The notes below the pieces were generated by a model. It searched no databases. It worked only from the letters and a program-made list of their open reading frames with translations, and had not been told where the DNA came from. Below are positions 55,392 to 64,000 of a stretch of DNA of 64,000 nt, piece after piece (the stretch's first letter is position 1; every line of letters begins with the position of its first letter). The DNA is from Tetracentron sinense (lineage: Eukaryota > Streptophyta > Magnoliopsida > Trochodendrales > Trochodendraceae): the NCBI GenBank assembly GCA_015143295.1, contig CM026565.1, positions 15,932,041-15,996,040 of the forward strand. Reading direction: 5' to 3'. A program made the translations under genes and the position numbers.

Positions 55392-55615
55392 GAAATAAAA
55401 TCCTCTACAGTTGTAACCGAACATGAGGGTTCTATAACTGAGATTGCCATGTGACACCTTTTAAAACCTCTTAATTGTGGTTAAGATCCACTCACCCCTA
55501 TGGTTCATCTACCTAATTAAGGGGTGTCAAAAGGTACATGTGGCAATCTCAGGGGCGTAACCAGATTCCCCCTAATCCGGTTACAATCATAGAGGATTTC
55601 ATTCCTTTGTTGTTT
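55392..55615. mobile_element. Fold-back MITE (224 bp)
   Basis: The left arm gaaataaaatcctctacag with ttgtaaccg and the reverse complement of the right arm, ggaatgaaatcctctatga with ttgtaaccg, pair over about 35 bp. A second, inner inverted pair, tgagattgccatgtg/cacatgtggcaatctca-type, lies inside (about 55439-55545). The whole would fold into a long double stem. Target duplication is unclear because the ends are AT-rich. Non-coding; the inner part resembles the repeat family near 8760 and 23950. Confidence 0.7.
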
Positions 55616-55837
55616 CTCTCGGAATAGTGGGAGTTTCAATCCCCTTAAGGTGGCACCCCCTTAGGGTACCCTATGGTTTTGCATGTGTGTAGAGTGACAA
55701 TATTAAAGTTGAAAAACCTAAGTGGAGGATGACTTGTATCTCCCTACTCCGTAGATCAATTTTTTTGAAGGGAAGTGATTTAAAACTCTCGATAGGAAGT
55801 GATTTAAAACTCTTGATAATAGGTGTAAGGGGAAAAA
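55616..55837. other. Short stretch without gene
   Basis: Nothing recognisable. A 20-bp near-repeat, ggaagtgatttaaaactct, occurs twice at about 55773-55815. Confidence 0.4.
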
Positions 55838-56457
55838 GTTGTTAAGACATCTGGCTCGGCAAATCCCGACCAGGTTGGATTATCTCTCCCCATCCAGGCA
55901 GCATGCTCGGGTATACCGCAGCTCGAGTACCCTCCCCGCCATTTTCTCGTTCACGAGCTCAACAGTGTGCAAAGGAGTAAAGCATAACATGACAATCGCG
56001 GATAAAAGAATAACTCTAAACGCGTACCTTACACCACATTATCAGATGCAAGTGCATCACCCTCTGTCAAGGTAAAAACTCGCCCCTGGTTCGCCTGGCG
56101 AGGCGGAGGTGTAGACCAGGTAGTCTGGGATGACGCCTGGTATGATCCTGCTGGGCGTGCTGGGGGCCTAATCCCCTGAGACCGGCCTGGTAAATGCCGA
56201 CTAGGGCAATCCCTGATCACATGGCCCTGGCGACCACAATGAAAACATCCCCCCGATGCCCTTAGGCAATCTCCTGCCGACCGCACGAAGTGCAGACCTC
56301 GTGTGTATAGGCCGGAGGGGCCGGAGGTGGAGCATACCTCACTGTCTGGGGTGCAACTGGCTGTGGAGCTGGAAGAGCCTGAGGTCGCGGTGCCTGAGGC
56401 ATGTACGGCCGTGCAACTGGAGGCGCATAAGATGGCCTCATCGGTGGTGCTGGCCAC
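55838..56457 (-). pseudogene. Gypsy gag, C-terminal part with CCHC zinc knuckle
   Basis: On the minus strand the zinc knuckle CFHCGRQGHVIRDCP (CX2CX4HX4C, about 56205-56250) is followed by a Pro/Ser/Gln-rich linker and RVFTLTEGDALASDNVV, the usual lead-in to the gypsy protease. The open frame ends at 56029. Further down (to about 55838) GC-richer sequence has no protease motif, so pol has been lost. The knuckle helps gag bind element RNA. This is the continuation of the gag at 58944-59747, separated from it by a solo LTR. Confidence 0.85.
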
Positions 56458-56461
56458 GTGT
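56457..56461. repeat. 5-bp TSD of the solo LTR at 56462 (left)
   Basis: cgtgt, repeated exactly at 58939-58943. Confidence 0.85.
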
Positions 56462-56956
56462 TGTAGAGACCCCGAATCTTTTTCATGTTTTTACTTCATT
56501 GTATTAGGGGTATTATAGTCCTTGTGATGTTTTGATGTTTATTGTATTATATATTTATTTGGTGTGGCGTAAACTAGGCTTAATCAAACTTGTAACGGAG
56601 GGATGTCATATCACACCCTAAACTTTAGGAAGCTCTAGTTTTGGTACCGTTTATTGGAATTGAGTGATTCTTGAACCATTAGAAAGGTGTTGGAACCCTC
56701 TTCGAAGTTCATGTTTAATGTTTTTCCTTATTTTGAGTTTAAGCCAAGTCAATGGTGGGTTTTATCTAATGGAATTACAGATCAGTCAACTTTGGGGACA
56801 ATTTAGTCTATTAATTAAGTGGAATTTAGAAATTCTAAAACACCAGAAATGTTCGTTTTCGAGAGACGAATCCAACCCAAGTTGAATCGTCAAAATCCGT
56901 CAAGCGAGTCAAAAGTTATTACCGAAACAGTAAAGCGGGTCAAAAATCTGTAGGCA

Positions 56957-57142
56957 ACCGATCGCTCGGTCAGAAGTAGCGATCGATCGGTCCAAAACCA
57001 ATTGATCGGTATCTATCGACTGGTCCAAAATTTTGTATGGGAAAAATTTCCAGTGAGTGCTTTTTTGACCGATCGCCCGGTCAAGAGCACCGATCGCTCG
57101 GTTGAGAACCGATCGATCGGTCATAACCACCGATCGCTCGGT
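56957..57142 (+). promoter_or_regulatory. Cluster of ACCGATCGMTCGGT palindromes in LTR U3
   Basis: At least five palindromic or near-palindromic sites are seen, including accgatcgctcggt (56957-56970), gcgatcgatcggt (about 56979), accgatcgctcggt again, accgatcgatcggt and a last accgatcgctcggt (57129-57142). All lie 65-250 bp upstream of the TATA box. The repeated palindrome suggests binding by a dimeric factor; this is inference. Confidence 0.7.
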
Positions 57143-57207
57143 CTTTCATGATTTTTACAGAATTTTAGTATGGGCGTTTTGGTCTTTTTGTTCTCAAACC
57201 TTGAGGC

Positions 57208-57215
57208 TATAAATA
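57208..57215 (+). promoter_or_regulatory. TATA box of the solo LTR at 56462
   Basis: tataaata, followed by ggggg and, further on, a gggttt-rich leader. Confidence 0.7.
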
Positions 57216-58124
57216 GGGGGTCCTACTCGAAATATTAAAATACTCTACCTATTTCTAACCTGATTTGGCAAAAAGGGGGAGAAAACCTAGGGTTTGAGGG
57301 AGAGGGTTGCTTGGAGAAGAAGGAGGTTGCTAGAAGATTGAGAGGAAAGCTTGGAGATCGACCTCAAAGCTTCTCCAAATCTCCTAGGGAGCGTTTTGAA
57401 TCCAAGGGAAGGATTCCTAAGGTCGATATACTATCCTAATCAACTCTATTTTAATGTTTTGTGAATATTAATTTGATAGAAATGATAGAATAGAGATCAA
57501 ATGCATTTTCCCCAAATTTTCTATGAAGTAAGCTAATTATTGATGGAAATGTGGATGGAAATGTGGATTTGGATGTGGATAGAATATATGGAGGATGAGA
57601 AATGTATGGAGGATGGGATTAATATGTGGATGTGAATAGTGAATTGATTGTATGGATGAATTATGGTTTGATGAATACTTGAAATTATAGAAAGGAAATG
57701 GATTCATATTATGCGTACACAAGGTGTTTGTGAAAATGCTTGAAAGGATAAATGCTATTATACTCTTATGAAATAGTGGTAAATAGATCATGAATTGTGT
57801 TAAGAATTATGATAAGATATATATATATATATATGATTGTTTGGTGTGTATATCTAATTACTTGCATGGAAATTGGTAGTCGGGAAGGTAAGAACTTAGA
57901 GGAACATCTCTCAAACCGGGAATTCTCTAACTATTTGGTATGGGACATATAGTGGAGTTTCCATGGTGGGAGATCGGAATCTAAGCAATTACCGACTCGA
58001 ATGTTAATTTCGACACTTAAGTACACAAGCACGCGTATGTTAAGATAAGAGTCTCACAAGTCACACATGTGGACCACAAACATGAGCATGACATATGTAT
58101 GACATTCTGAATAAGCATAAGCAT

Positions 58125-58253
58125 GACATGGTCCGTATCCGCCAAGAACGGCATGTCAACCTGATTCTTAGACATGGTCCGTATCCGCCAAGAACGGCAT
58201 GTCAACCATATGATTTCTAAGGCATGGTCCGTGTCCGCCAAAAACGGCATGTC
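58125..58253. repeat. Three tandem hairpin repeats in the solo LTR
   Basis: Units at 58125-58157, 58171-58203 and 58221-58253. Each reads (g)(a/g)catggtccgt(a/g)tccgcc...acggcatgtc. The outer stem is GACATG/CATGTC (third unit GGCATG, giving one G-T pair) and the inner stem is CCGT/ACGG. The position between TATA and the 3' acidic frame corresponds to the array at 36727-37077 in the related LTR, but the unit sequence is different. Confidence 0.88.
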
Positions 58254-58559
58254 TCATTACTGTGTGATCTGAATAAGTGCATAAGCATAAGCATCTCACA
58301 AGCACGTGGTCTTATAAGCATAAGCAACCCATAAGTGTATTGTCTTCCAAGTCTAAGATTCTCACAAGTACACGAGTCAAGGTGATGATATGATGTATAT
58401 GCGCACATGTTCTTCCGCACTCTGATTATGTTATTATGTTATTGGATATGTTTCTAACTAAGTGCAGGTATATTATTATTGTTGGTTGGATTTTATATAC
58501 ACTGAGTACCTTTGTACTCAGCCGGACTTTGTCTTGGTAGGTTTAGAGCAGGAGTACAT

Positions 58560-58656
58560 GGCGGAGCCATGGGTTGAGGAAACATACGCAGAGGAAGGAG
58601 GTGAAGGTGAGCCTTCTGAGGAGGGAGCCAGAGACTTGGGTGGCTACACCTCTTAG
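58560..58656 (+). other. Acidic peptide-coding stretch in the LTR
   Basis: The open frame ends EPWVEETYAEEGGEGEPSEE...GGYTS and a stop at 58654-58656. The same kind of peptide is encoded by the minus-strand LTRs at about 60400-60480 (PWVEEEYVEEPLEEPLVEGYY) and 51000-51070 (HWEEEEYEEEQEEPAGDY). The function is unknown. The resemblance in peptide despite different DNA is the reason for listing it. Confidence 0.5.
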
Positions 58657-58938
58657 TTTTTATTTCATTTGATTGAGAGAGTTGTATTAGACTTGAGTAG
58701 ATGTTGCTTAGTAGAATTTTTTTTAGTTGTGTATCGGACTCTTTGGTTTTAGAGTGAGTTGTATATATTTATCGTAGACTTTTGCTATTTGATTATAGTT
58801 TATATAGCAGAATTTTATTATCCTCATTTTTGGAGACTCGTGTTAGTGTGCCTTGCATGTCATGGATTTTAAGTAGGTTAAGTAATGTGGCGATCCTAAA
58901 GTCCTATTTTAGCCTTGTGGGATTTTGGGGTCGTTACA

Positions 58939-58943
58939 CGTGT
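58939..58943. repeat. 5-bp TSD of the solo LTR at 56462 (right)
   Basis: Exact partner of 56457-56461. Confidence 0.85.
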
Positions 58944-59747
58944 ACTGATAAAGGCCGGTCCGGGCCTGCCTCTCCGGAGGTGCAGAACTACTAGATTGGC
59001 CTCTCGCCAATTCCCTCTTCTTGGACACGGTCTCTGAATTGGCCTCGACCAATAAGGCCTTGTCTACTACCTCAGGGTAGGTAGCATGTCTGAAAACAAA
59101 ACCTTCTCCATGATAACATCTTTGAGCCCTTGCTCAAACCTTCTCACCTTCATTGCCTCGGTGGCAACCATGTGAGGCGCAAATCTAGAGAGTTCCGAGA
59201 ACTTAGCCTCATAAGCGGCCACGGTCATCGAACCTTGCTCTAGGTTAATGAACTCTCTTTCTTTCTTCTCTCGTGCTCCAACAGGAAAATACTTCTTATA
59301 AAAAGTATCATTGAACTCCTCCCAAGTCCAAGGTTGACCCTGCATGGTCAAATCTCGTGTCCTCAAGGCAGACAACCACCAGTGATGTGCCTCACCCTCT
59401 AGCATGAAAACTGCCCATGCGACTCTATCCTCCTCTGTAGGCGAGAGGACCGCAAAGATCTTCTCCATCTGGAGGATCCACACCTCCGCAGCCAGAGGGC
59501 CCACACTCCCATGGAATGATGGAGGCCTCAATCTCTTGAATGCCTCAACTCCAGCTGTACGATGTACTGAAGCCGCGGGCGGTGGAGTAGGTGCTGCCAA
59601 AGAAGGTATAGCCTGCCGAGCCGCCAGAATGGCGAGAGTCTCAGCAATAGAGCCTAAGACCTGAGAGAGGTCCGGCTGCTCATCCTCATCTCGTGAAGAA
59701 GAAGAAGCTCTAGTGTGTGGTCCACGACCCCGTGTGCCCCGCCTCAT
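58944..59747 (-). pseudogene. Gypsy gag, N-terminal and central part
   Basis: A 226-codon minus-strand frame (59747-59067) starts MRRGTRGRGPHTRASSSSR, a basic RG-rich start common in chromovirus gags. It then has FKRLRPPSFHGSV, WILQMEKIFAVL, LEGEAHHWWLS, the WTWEEFNDTFYKKYFP block, EFINLEQGSMTVAAYEAKFSE and LSRFAPHMV, the standard order of the gypsy retrotrans_gag domain. A stop at 59067-59069 breaks it shortly after FEQGLKDV; the frame then continues weakly to the solo LTR at 58943. Gag forms the particle that packages element RNA. The start is 339 bp downstream of the primer-binding site, as expected. Confidence 0.9.
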
Positions 59748-60085
59748 GACTAAAGTCCTGAGAACAATAGCACCACATGAGTCTCACTTGAAACCACAAT
59801 TTATCACAGTTCCATTTCATAATAATTCCATTTGTATTAGTTGTATAATACTAATATACATCGCATCACAACCATTGGTGTATTTATAATATTATACCTT
59901 GGTGTTCTAGCGTTTCTAAGACTCGTACTTGGTTGAAACAACCCTTTTGACAAAGACTAAAGTTTAGTCTTTCACTTGGATCAAGACTCGCTTCCGACTT
60001 ACCTCCTTCCTAACTTGTTTCCTAACATATGCTCTTGTCAAGCTGTGATATTAGATCTAAGTGACCCTAGAGACCTAAAGCCTAG

Positions 60086-60097
60086 GCTCTGATACCA
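60086..60097 (-). promoter_or_regulatory. Primer-binding site for initiator Met-tRNA
   Basis: TGGTATCAGAGC on the minus strand, complementary to the 3' end of plant initiator tRNA-Met, the standard primer site of many plant LTR elements. It lies five bases from the end of the LTR at 60103 and upstream of the gag, which fixes the orientation of this element. Confidence 0.9.
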
Positions 60098-60102
60098 CTT
60101 CT

Positions 60103-61915
60103 TGTTGTGACCCAAGACCCACCCTAGGAGTTAGAGTGAATCTTGGACGACTAATCATGGCTTGCATGACTTACTTGACAAATTAACCTGCAAAACCCAC
60201 AGAGCATATACAAAGAGGATATAAACTGCGGAAACATACTTAAACATAGCACAGCGGAAGACTTAACCAACCTCTATGTATATACATATGTGATCCAAGT
60301 TACACAAAAGAAGTCCAAAAGAAAGTGCGGACAAGCCTGCCAAAATACATGGATATACATCTCTCAACTCACCTACAGCTCTATCACTCAGAATCTACAA
60401 CCACTACCTAATAGTAGCCCTCTACCAGAGGTTCCTCCAAAGGTTCCTCGACGTACTCCTCCTCCACCCATGGACCAGGAGCACAGACATCAAAAGGAGC
60501 AGCTGCTCCGCTATCACCTGCCGACATAAGAAGTACGGCTGAGCATGGAATATTTAGCGGGTACCAAATACTAACCAATAGTCATAGCATAAAAATGGCA
60601 ATACATAAATCAGGAGTAATTCATATATGTTAAACGGGAACAATTCATGTCATACAAGGAAGTAAAGCAATTTATAATCATGCTTGCATTTCGTAAAAAG
60701 CCGATAAAACCTCTTGAAATCATTGTGTGCTTGACTTGACTTGAAATATCCTTTTCGTACTTGAAAGCTTTTCATGTTTGTCTTGCTTGATCTTGTTGAG
60801 CGTGTCTTACGTGTCATGCCATGCCATGCGTGCTTGCTTGTGATCATGTAACTTAGGAGATACACTTGTGAGATATCCTTGTGAAATGCACTTGAGAGGG
60901 AAGGGAGACCCTTCTTTATGGAATGCACTTGAGAGGGAAGGCAGACCCTTCTTTATGAGATGCATGTACTTGTGAGGGAAGGAAGGCCCTTCTTTATGCT
61001 ATGCACTTGTGAGTGAGGGGAGACCCCTCATGGAATGTTTGTTCTTATTTTCTTGTGAAAAGCGAGGTAAAACATATCGTAGGATATGTCCCACCTCTCA
61101 ACCTCGTTCTTGAAAGCCTCGGTAAATTCATGTCATACATGCCGTGCTCGTGGATTCGTGTGCATACTTGCATTGGAATTTAAAGATGACATTTGGGGAT
61201 TTCACAATATATAGCATGTCGCAAATTAAACAATAAGCATTTATGAAATTTTAAAGAAAATAAGAACTCACACTATCATAAGCCCTAACAAGTTCATAAC
61301 TAATTAAGCATGCATTTTCTTAATTTATCCTTCGTTTTGTTCACCTTGGCATTTCATCAAACATAGGGTGTGTGCATTATTTATTTCAACCTAAATCATG
61401 CTTTTCTAGGTGGGTTATGCTCACATCATACACGTTTGTTCATTATGGATACAATGCCCTCCCCATTTCATTCATCACATCATTTCACACGGCATCCAAT
61501 CACCAACACCCCACTCCATTCATACCATTCACCATTTCAACTCATCATCCATTTATAGATGGAAGAAAACAAAGAATACAAGAATAAGGGAAGAAAAAAG
61601 AGCTATAACTAGGAGGGTAGCAAGAAGTACCGACCTTGACAAAGGAGGGTAAGAATTCCCTTGCAAAACGTCGGTGAGTTGCTGCCCTAGCTTAGGGAAA
61701 GTGCTCCTCACGAGCTTGAACCTTGATTTTTGAAGGAAAACGAGCTTGAGGTGATTGTGGGTCTTGAAAACCCCTTTGATTTCTCCCCAAAAGTAAACCC
61801 TAGGTTTAGAAACCCTTCTCCTCTTCCTCTAACTCTCAAAATACTCTAATTGTTATGAGTGAACCCTCAAATGATCGGGCAAAGCCTTTAAGGCATGAGT
61901 GAAACGCCCAAAATA
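60103..61915 (-). mobile_element. 5'-truncated LTR of the minus-strand gypsy element
   Basis: The LTR end ...CTTGGGTCACAACA lies next to the primer-binding site. Reading up the plus coordinates it contains an acidic peptide-coding stretch (60400-60480), four hairpin repeats (60900-61029) and a leader-like gggtttctaaacctagggttt region (61790-61815). It loses similarity to an LTR near 61.9 kb, where protease sequence of another gypsy element begins. The U3 and TATA part present in the sister LTRs is therefore missing. The junction position is approximate. Confidence 0.75.
60900..61029. repeat. Four hairpin repeats with one compensatory stem change
   Basis: Stem-loops at 60900-60914 (GAAGGG aga CCCTTC), 60937-60951 (GAAGGC aga CCCTTC, one mismatch), 60978-60992 (GAAGG/CCTTC) and 61015-61029 (GAGGGG aga CCCCTC). 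In the last unit both sides of the third base pair have changed together (A-T to G-C). Units include atgcacttg(a/t)gagggaagg and cttctttatg. Spacing is about 37-41 bp. Confidence 0.85.
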
Positions 61916-63110
61916 GTTCCATCTCCCATACAAAAAGTCAACTTCTTTCTAAAACAATCCATGGTGACATGATAAGCCGACAGCCAAACCATGCCAAGAA
62001 TCACGTCATAACCTGAAATTCCTAAAACAATCAAGTCAACTACCACTCTTGATCTACAATCCTAATTATACACGATCAGCATAACTCTATCAGTCTTTAC
62101 CCCATTTCCCATAGGAGAATAACACACATCATAGTACCCAAAGGTTCAGATTCCAAACCCAACAAGGAAACACAAGACGCGGCAATAAAAGAATGTGTGG
62201 AACCAGGGTCAAATAATACTTTCATCTAAGAATTGTATACAAGAAATGTACCTTCCACTACTGCATTGGAGGCATAGGTGTCTGGGGGAACTAAAGCAAA
62301 GATGCGTCCAGAAGTACTAGTACCCTGACTACTTACTTTACTTTGTTCTGACCTCTGCTGGCTCGTGGTCTGGTGAGGACGAGGGTGATGGGGTAATTGA
62401 TGACGTTGCTGCTATTGAAAAGATCGAGATTGCTGCTGCTGTGGATAAGAAGATCTAGACTGCTTTTGGGAAAACTGATTGGTCAGTGTCTGCTGAACTC
62501 CTCGAGATGGACAAAATTTCCTGATGTGACCCGAATGGCCACATCCATAACAAACTCTAGGGCCTCCTCCAGTTCCTCTAGAACTAGAGTTACTCGGTTG
62601 TTGTTACGAGACATTCCTTTGGCGTTTGTTGGAACTTGAGCCACCGCTTTGCCGATTCCTATTAGAAGATCCCCTAATCTTCTGAAGCTCTTTAGATCCT
62701 TGTTTCACCCACATCGCTCTCTCCACAACCTCAGAAAAGCTCTGCAATCGTAATGCCATCAATTTTTCTCTAATGTAGGGCTTCAACCCTTTCTCAAACC
62801 TCTTTGCTCTTGCTATCTCTGTAGCTACTAAATCTAGTGCAAAATGAGATAATTCTAAAAATTTTGCCTCATATTGTGACACTGTCATAGCCTTCTGATG
62901 TAGGTGCAAGAACTCCTCTAACTTCGCATCCCTAAAAGCCTCCCTGAAAAAGTGACTGTGGAACAACTCCTCGAATCAATCCCATCGCATATTCCCCACA
63001 TCATGAGAACGCTTGATGGTACTCCACCAACTATCAGCATCCCCTCACAAAAGATAAGTTGCAAAGTCTACTTGAAATTCCTCAGCTGTACCTACTACCT
63101 TGGTGAAAGA
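61916..63110 (-). pseudogene. Gypsy gag-protease remnant of a second element
   Basis: Reading down the minus strand from about 63110: FQVDFATYLL, a stop, GDADSWWSTIKR, a stop, then the open frame 62966-62604 with FHSHFFREAFRDAKLEEFLHL, MTVSQYEAKFLELSHFA and FEKGLKPYIREKL (gag). It continues with the zinc knuckle CYGCGHSGHIRKFCP (about 62515-62560), a Gln/Ser-rich linker, GRIFALVPPDTYASNAVVEG, and the protease motif LFDPGSTHSFIA (about 62190-62225; the catalytic Asp is present). In another frame is YDVILGMVWLSAYHVTMDCF (about 61945-62005). Several stops and at least one frame change make it inactive. Integrase and RT are not present. The left side ends at the LTR of another gypsy element. Confidence 0.88.
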
Positions 63111-63444
63111 TGTTCTCCGGTGAAGCTAAATCCACTCGAACCGTTAGAACTCTTTCTAGAGATTTTTCGAAGAAATACTCGAAGCTTGATCCTTGTTCTT
63201 CGCTATCTCCACAAAGCTTTAGAATCTTTCTTTGGAATTGAAGAAGAAAGAAGAAGATGATGGAGTAATGGTGTAGACTTTCTATCACCCAAAACCCTAA
63301 GGTTCAAAACCCTTAAGTTGCAAAACCCAACTTGAATGCTCCCTTATAGCTCACGAAAATCCTAGGGACACTCCCTAGGTGGTCACGGTTTGGAGAGAGT
63401 AAGAAAAAATTCTGGAGAATTATGCTTTATGGTCAAGGGGTGTT

Positions 63445-63456
63445 GGGGTATTTATA
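63445..63456 (-). promoter_or_regulatory. TATA box of the LTR at the right end
   Basis: tataaatacccc on the minus strand, aligned with tctatatatactcc at 37597-37610 in the sister LTR. Confidence 0.6.
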
Positions 63457-63620
63457 GGATTTAGATCATATCCTAATCCTAGTCCAATTACACCTTATCC
63501 CTTAGGAATTATTAATTAATAATAACTCTTTTAATTAATTAAACTCGTAATTTATCTATAACTACTTTAGTTATAGTAATCCTAATAATTAAAGAGTCAC
63601 TAGGAATCCATAACAATAAA

Positions 63621-63633
63621 GGGGGGGGGGGGG
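63621..63633 (+). repeat. Run of 13 guanines
   Basis: Third G tract of the window (others at 37625-37642 and 44137-44153). It lies in the U3 of the LTR, on the opposite strand from transcription. Confidence 0.8.
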
Positions 63634-64000
63634 ATGAGCTTTGGGGAGTTAAAACTCCTAGTTGTAATCCAATTACAACTTCATCTTAATCCTTCTTGTA
63701 TTCCAAGTATTGGAATTTAATTCCATAATTAAAAGAGTTATATTTCAATAATTATTCAAATAACCTAATCCTAATCCAATTAGGATTGCAAAGTGGGCGC
63801 CCCACCCTAGGGTTTAAACCCATGGGCTTGGGCCCATATTAAAGGTTCATATTAAATGGGTTTATGGATATGGGTCAAACCCATTTCCCCTTTAATTAGG
63901 TTAATTAAATAATTACTAACATTATCCCTTTATTTAAATTAACAATTAATTTAAACAATAGATTAACTTTTAATCTATTTAATTAATGGTTAACTTTTAA

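Larger units (their letters stand above)
56462..58938 (+). mobile_element. Solo LTR, 2477 bp, gypsy (Del/Tekay-like) family
   Basis: Starts TGTAGAGACCCCG, ends ...TTTTGGGGTCGTTACA, and is flanked by exact cgtgt duplications. It lies inside a gypsy gag of opposite orientation. Key parts: U3 blocks shared with the LTR at 35053; a cluster of CGATCG-type palindromes (56957-57142); TATA at 57208-57215; a (TA)n tract (57808-57831); three hairpin repeats (58125-58253); a hairpin CTGAGTAC/GTACTCAG (58502-58521); and an acidic open frame (to 58656). No internal domain is present. Confidence 0.9.
63110..64000 (-). mobile_element. Copia-type LTR joined to the gypsy gag, running off the window
   Basis: On the minus strand the region is homologous to the split LTR at 34490-41075. 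Shared blocks include atgggtttgacccatat, agcccatgg, gcgcccactt, the TATA region, ggattttcgtg and gattct(a/c)aaagctt with ggagatagcgaag. At about 63110 it passes directly into the middle of a gypsy gag without a primer-binding site or gag start. The LTR continues beyond the window. Confidence 0.65.

Noticed and set aside
57537..57791. His/Pro/Phe-rich minus-strand open frame
   Set aside because: It arises from repeated tggatgtgga words in LTR R sequence; no motif, low complexity.
60086..60097. Possible tRNA gene
   Set aside because: Only the 12-base complement of the tRNA-Met 3' end is present; no cloverleaf arms or A/B boxes were seen. It is a primer-binding site.

Overview
This 64 kb window looks like intergenic chromatin of a flowering plant, probably a eudicot. 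It is AT-rich and gene-poor, with no bacterial-style operons, plant-type splice signals, and almost every recognisable coding remnant belongs to a transposon. Transposon lineages recognised from motifs are plant L1-like LINEs (endonuclease, RT, zf-RVT, RNase H), Ty1/copia and Ty3/gypsy LTR elements, hAT-type and Mutator-type non-autonomous DNA elements, and fold-back MITEs. I cannot name the species. No rRNA or tRNA gene and no CRISPR array was seen.

Layout. 1-8.4 kb: AT-rich DNA with one unidentified exon-like stretch (1349-1446), two 5'-truncated LINEs with target-site duplications (2341-2991 minus; 4885-5817 plus), a decayed Gly/Tyr/Gln-rich protein remnant (about 4.0-4.5 kb) and a 338-bp hAT-like MITE (6273-6610). 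8.4-13.8 kb: a string of hAT-like elements, GA microsatellites and a second copy of the 6273 MITE. 13.8-18.9 kb: a 4.6-kb LINE inserted into the end of another MITE. 19.2-20.0 kb: an 837-bp hAT-like element with a perfect 8-bp TSD. 20.7-24.6 kb: tandem duplications, then two exon-like segments that splice in frame. 24.6-27.9 kb: a non-coding LTR retrotransposon whose LTRs carry a degenerate CGTTGTC array. 28.1-29.5 kb: a MITE and a 203-codon partial Myb/SANT-like protein gene. 31.5-33.5 kb: a deleted copia element. 34.5-41.1 kb: a copia-type LTR split by two solo LTRs (35053-37587, TSD agatc; 37647-40519, TSD gttat). 44.4-53.2 kb: LINE remnants on the minus strand, the larger split by a Mutator-type MITE and a 2.2-kb solo LTR. 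53.7-54.4 kb: a satellite-like array of dimeric repeats. 55.4-64 kb: a fold-back MITE, a minus-strand gypsy element split by a 2.5-kb solo LTR, and a second minus-strand gypsy gag-protease remnant joined to a copia-type LTR.

The most interesting signal is in four related long LTRs (35053-37587, 50669-52847, 56462-58938 and 60103 to about 61.9 kb). Each carries, in the same part of the LTR, its own short tandem array of hairpin-forming units. In two of them the hairpin stems vary between units by paired changes that keep base pairing. Three of the four also encode the same kind of tryptophan-acidic peptide, and their U3 regions hold palindromic CGATCG-type motifs upstream of the TATA box. All placements are by eye; nothing was aligned by software.
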